Shown: in pieces, positions 60,094-64,000 of the stretch
Layout of the letters: each line of letters starts with the position of its first letter
How positions within the stretch are numbered: the stretch's first letter is position 1
Origin: Mytilus galloprovincialis
Taxonomy: Eukaryota; Mollusca; Bivalvia; Mytilida; Mytilidae
Assembly (NCBI RefSeq): GCF_965363235.1
Contig: NC_134840.1
Location: 85,284,916 to 85,348,915, forward strand
Reading direction: 5' to 3'
DNA: 64,000 nucleotides
Translations under genes and position numbers: made by a program
Notes under the pieces: generated by a model
Told to the model about the DNA's origin: nothing
Seen by the model: the letters and a program-made list of their open reading frames with translations, nothing else
Databases searched by the model: none

Positions 60094-63000
60094 ATGAAAC
60101 TTCTACTCCTCGCTCTCTGCTGTTTGGTCGTCGTATATGCTCAGGAGCCACGTCCTTGTGGTAAGTTAGCAAATTTCTTAAAATATATTTATTTTAAAAT
60201 CATTTTAATTTGCGAAATAGATATTTATAATAAACCGTTTTATAAATTTAAAAGATGTATGCGAACTAAACTGTATCAAGTTAATTGTTAGCTTAGTTAC
60301 ATCAAAATGGGGCAATTATGGGTCGGCCCGATTAAAATTTAACGCTATGACTCTAGGTTTAAATAAATTTAATAAACTATAACATGGTATATTGGTGAGC
60401 GGAGAGAGACGGAGTGTAGAATATTATTAAAAAAAAGTCGTGTAGATCTATGAAGAATACGTACCATTATGAAAATATTTTCATTGAACCGTTGATTGTC
60501 ACTTTATTCTTTTGTCGTTGGACATAAAATCCGGTATATTTTATCGACGTAAATTTTGTCAGATAACTATGTAAATAGAGCGAATTTTAAGATAAACTAT
60601 TATAAGTAATAATAATGAATAATAATCATAATAACACCGCATCATCCGATCTTTGTTGCTGTTCTTTTCATTTTTACTTCGTTCAATTAAAGTTTAATGC
60701 ACAAACTATGTGTGCAAAATTGATGAATATTTAACAACATCAACTTAAGTATTTTCGAAATAAACGGGAAAACTTTAATTGTTCATTTTAGCGAAGAGAA
60801 AATTGTGTTATAATTCCCTCAGAATTATACTCAGATTTTTCGGACTAAAGTATGCAAAAATATGTTTTGTTGAAATTTCGTACATTATATAATTCGGGTT
60901 CCACTTTATCGGGAATGAAGAGGGAAAGTATATGACGTATTATCCGCAATCGTCTTCGATTTAACATTTAAAAATTTTCTTGCATTTCAGAATCTCCAAA
61001 GCAATGGGAAGGAAGGTTCTTAAGAGTAAGTAATACACTTTTTTTTCCCTTCAAATTCATTCAATCCCTTTCGAATAGAAACATGGCGAAAAAAGTTATC
61101 ATACACCACGACATTATGAAAACATACTACTTAGACAAAGGATCTTCAGCAGATTGGTTTTACATGTAACTTAATTAATGTTTGAGACATAACTAGAAGA
61201 ATACCAGTTTAGTTTTGAATAATACTGTGAAAGACATCTTATTTTTTGGCAATTACACCGAAAAATAACAAAAAAAAACAACATTTTGAGTACTATTCCT
61301 GATGATATTAATCCAGTGATAACCAATACCTAAATATCAAAAGTTTGAGCAAAACGCTAAAAGACTACTCTCCCATACGCAAGTTCATGTCTAATATTAC
61401 AGATTACAAAATTGTGAAATGCGGTTAACAGTTTAAATACATTTATAGTATGAGCATTCCTCCAAAACGTAGTTCTGTTCTAAAATAGCGACAACGATAT
61501 CTTCTGGAGCTTAGAATGGGCAATACTAGACTGAAAAGGAGAGGCACAACATGTGCTATTTACTTATATATTTTGTGTCTATCCAGAATCTATTAACACT
61601 TCGATGGGTTTTTTTTGCAGGCCGACAGAGCAAAAATGTTCGGAGAATTGGCTAAACTGAGCTATGACGAAACTAACAGAAGAGCCAGAGAAATTGAGGA
61701 AGTTCAAATTGGTCAAGACAGGGAATATTATGACGTTCTTTATCTCCACAACATTGTAAGTGTTTATTCTATTTTTTTCTTAAAATGTTATAAAAATAGT
61801 TTCGAACCAATACGATAGAAGAGCGCAATTATTAACCACAAGCGTAGTCAAAAATTAAAAGAACAAAACTTGTGTTCAAGTTACACAATGAAACAGTGAT
61901 AGTAAATATCCAGGTTGTGTCAATATATAGGCTGCAGTGCAGGCGATTTGGTGTCACGATATCACAGTAGCATGGGTTCGAATCCCGGCAAGGGAAGAAC
62001 CAAAAATTTGCGAAAGCAAATTTACAGATCTAACATTGTTGGGTTGATGTTTAGACGAGTTGTATATACATTATGTACACAGCCATGTATCACCATCATT
62101 GATGGCGATCCGATGGATACATCTGTTGTAGAGTTGTCACTGACTCAGACGTACTTATAAATATAATTATTTTCTGTGACTGTATATTACATTAATTTGT
62201 AGGATCCTTTACTATAGAGAATTTAGCTGATCTGTAACAATAACATCTTCATGCCTTATATATCATGTACTGTAGTACGCCGCTAGATTAAAACTGACGA
62301 GGAAAGGTAACACACGGCCAGCGAAAGCTCTTTTTTGAGAGCCCAGGTGGTCGTGTGGTCTAGCGGGACGGCTACAGTGCAGGCGATTTGGTGTCACGAT
62401 ATCACAGTTGCATGGGTTCGAATCCCGGCGAGGGAAGAACCAAAAATTTGCGAAATATCACTTATTGAAGAGTTCTAAGTTAGATCCTTAGTTGACCTTA
62501 GATGGTTTTGGTTATTTTTTTTAGATTCTTCCCTTGTTTCGCTTTTTATTAATACATTCTTGGCTTTGAGTGTTTCTGATGAAGGTAAATCTAGAAAAGA
62601 GCTTCAGACTCAAATATTGTTTTCGTTTTTTTTTACAATGTCTTCGATCTATGTTCAAAACAAAGGATTAACATTTTGTTTAAAGTAATATTTTTTCATA
62701 TACAGGGAAAAGAATACAGATTGAACTTGAAATCAAGAAAGTGTAATGTAACCAATCTACTCAGACCATTCAGACCATATGGAGTACCCCCAAATGCCCA
62801 ATTTGACGGATCTGCCACCATTGGTGCCGCTGGTGTACCAGGCGAATCTCTTGTTGTCGAAAACTGGTCTCTTACCGACGGAGACGACAAGTTCTACGGA
62901 ATGGTCTCATCACCAGACTGTGTTCCAATTGAATACGCCTTCTACTCTAAAGAGTCCAGCTTAATCACAACAACGTAAGTGGCTTTAAAAAAGATATTCG

Positions 63001-63575
63001 CTGGATTTTCAGATAGATCTTTCACTTTTATGAAATTGATAAAATATTTATTCAGATAGTTTGATATTCAAGTTCGTACTTTATTTGGCGTTTTAAACTT
63101 TTTTTATTCGAGCGTCACTGGTGATTTTATTTAAGATGAAACATGCGTCTGGCGTACACAATTTTAGTTCTGGTATCTATGATGCGTTTATTTAGATGAT
63201 AATACAAAGACGATGTCAAATACATCCGTTTAACCATTAACACTCAGATTAGAAAGAAAACAGCTTTCAGGGGGTGCATGGGGAAGCCCATTTCCCACTT
63301 CTTTTCCCCATATACCAATTGTGTTCTCCAGTATCTAGTAGAAACAAAAATAACCGTTAGGAGTGTTATTACATTTTCTTGAGGAATTTTACTGAATTTT
63401 CGTTTATTGAATATCATTTTTATTCAAAATATCGACATTTTACATAGTTATACATATTACGCAAGCAACTAATTTAACTTATTTTTGGTTTTTTTTTTAC
63501 AGATTCTTTGACATCAACGTTGGAATCACAGATCCAAATGTTTTCATTCCACCTTCAGAGTGCTCGATGGAATAA
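60094..63575 (+). CDS. EPDR: Ependymin-related protein, paralogue B (192 aa, 5 exons)
   Basis: Exons: 60094-60160, 60991-61025, 61621-61755, 62706-62974, 63503-63575 (stop TAA 63573-63575). They sum to 579 nt, 192 aa, the same total as paralogue A, with the same phases; exons 2 and 3 have equal lengths. The signal peptide is MKLLLLALCCLVVVYA with cleavage before QEPRPC. ESPKQWEGRF, DRAKMFGEL, YDETNRRA, GQDREYYDVLYLHNI, GKEYRLNL, PFRPYGVPP and FFDINVGITDP follow. There are four mature cysteines (RPC, KCNVT, SPDC, PSEC) and sequons NVT and NWS. It is secreted. The role in the animal cannot be read from sequence; family members occur in mollusc digestive, byssal and shell secretions. Confidence 0.95.
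61909..62215 (+). mobile_element. tRNA-derived SINE, intron 3 of ependymin-related B
   Basis: Contains a pol III B box (gggttcgaatcccgg, about 61975-61989) with a degenerate A-box region. A long body (ctaacattgttgggttgatg, gacgagttgtatatac, gagttgtcactgactcagac) ends in AT-rich sequence. It is not a functional tRNA because the cloverleaf is not complete. Confidence 0.7.
62339..62465 (+). mobile_element. tRNA-like SINE head, second copy
   Basis: The A box is better preserved here (gtggtctagcgggacggc) and the B box is gggttcgaatcccgg (62415-62429). Between them it shares gcaggcgatttggtgtcacgatatcac with the copy at 61909. The body differs after tttgcgaaa, so it is truncated or belongs to a related subfamily. 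Confidence 0.7.
63105..63188 (-). repeat. cgcgcgtttcgtc dispersed repeat head, in intron 4 of ependymin-related B
   Basis: gagcgtcactggtgat, gaaacatgcgtctggcgtac and tggtatctatgatgcg are the reverse complement of the family head. Confidence 0.65.
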
Positions 63576-63581
63576 TTTAAC

Positions 63582-63587
63582 AATAAA
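63582..63587 (+). terminator. Poly(A) signal of ependymin-related B
   Basis: AATAAA occurs 6 nt after the stop codon, so this transcript also has a very short 3' UTR. Confidence 0.65.
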
Positions 63588-63589
63588 AC

Positions 63590-64000
63590 ATTTTAAATAT
63601 ATTTACTAAACTTCCATCGTTTATTTGTCAACAGCAAGACTACACATAAATCTAAGCACTATTAAAAATACCCCATCAAAATATAGTCAGATTTTACATC
63701 TCTATTCATGCGTGTAGGCTATTGGTATCAAGAAAAAAATCTGGCAACTATAATGCTGAAGCGTTTCGCAGATTAATTGGTTGTAACATGAAAGGTTTTG
63801 CTTTCGTAATTTAAATCATTTAAAATTATAGAAAATACAATCACAGCGACTACGGTATTCTCTTTTTAAATACTTGTAGTAGTTACATGTCCCTTAGCCC
63901 CAGCCTATAACGGTTACGTGTATCCGTTACGGAATTCAGGAACAAGTTTACTTTAGCGCTCTGAAAGATTTAAAGCCTTGATTAACTTGAAAATTATAAA
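63590..64000. other. Downstream of ependymin-related B, nothing recognised
   Basis: AT-rich non-coding sequence to the window end. No exon, RNA gene or repeat end is supported. Confidence 0.5.

Noticed and set aside
61970..62430. tRNA genes (GGTTCGAATCC B boxes)
   Set aside because: No complete cloverleaf or acceptor stem can be folded, and both copies are attached to SINE bodies.

Overview
The window is AT-rich nuclear DNA from an animal, most probably a bivalve mollusc of the mussel (Mytilus-like) type. The evidence is intron-rich genes with GT-AG splicing, two mollusc-type ependymin-related genes, tRNA-derived SINEs, non-LTR, Ty3/Gypsy and Penelope-like retroelement pieces, and several dispersed repeats that I recognise as abundant in mussel DNA. 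There is no prokaryotic gene organisation. The species call is an inference.

Layout. (1) 271-14072, + strand: the last eight coding exons of a long coiled-coil protein (399 codons plus stop, frame continuous across all junctions). Its introns hold much mobile DNA: a 4.3-kb element with 53-bp inverted ends that start with CACAGTG and a 5-bp target duplication (3609-7907), a 630-bp TTAA-flanked MITE (8521-9150), a long LINE (about 9690-12806) and a Penelope-like 3' tail. (2) 14.7-26 kb: a retroelement graveyard. It holds decayed LINE pieces on both strands, a TRIM/NHL-like gene broken by a 225-bp insertion, and a Ty3/Gypsy pol relic (21.4-25.0 kb) that contains a nested Penelope-like reverse transcriptase. 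(3) 26-34.5 kb: mostly repeats and featureless DNA, with one intronless unknown gene (32141-32797). (4) 34503-41941: a 7.44-kb tandem array of a 1747-bp unit (4.26 copies, no difference seen by eye), bounded by inverted-repeat ends and a 4-bp direct repeat. (5) 42292-63575: the gene-rich part. It has an ependymin-related gene on the - strand (42292-46317), a GH65 protein-glucosylgalactosylhydroxylysine glucosidase gene on the - strand (47681-57562, first coding exon not found), and a second ependymin-related gene on the + strand (60094-63575).

The two ependymin-related genes are paralogues in opposite orientation on either side of the glucosidase gene. Both encode 192 aa from five exons with the same phases; exons 2 and 3 have identical lengths. 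Both promoters carry an AGATAAGATA motif just upstream of a TATATA box. The glucosidase trims the Glc-Gal disaccharide of hydroxylysine in collagen, and ependymin-related proteins are secreted and often extracellular-matrix associated. A shared matrix theme is possible, but the sequence only shows that they are neighbours.

Limits: exon boundaries were placed by eye from splice consensus, phase continuity and family similarity, and many repeat boundaries are approximate.
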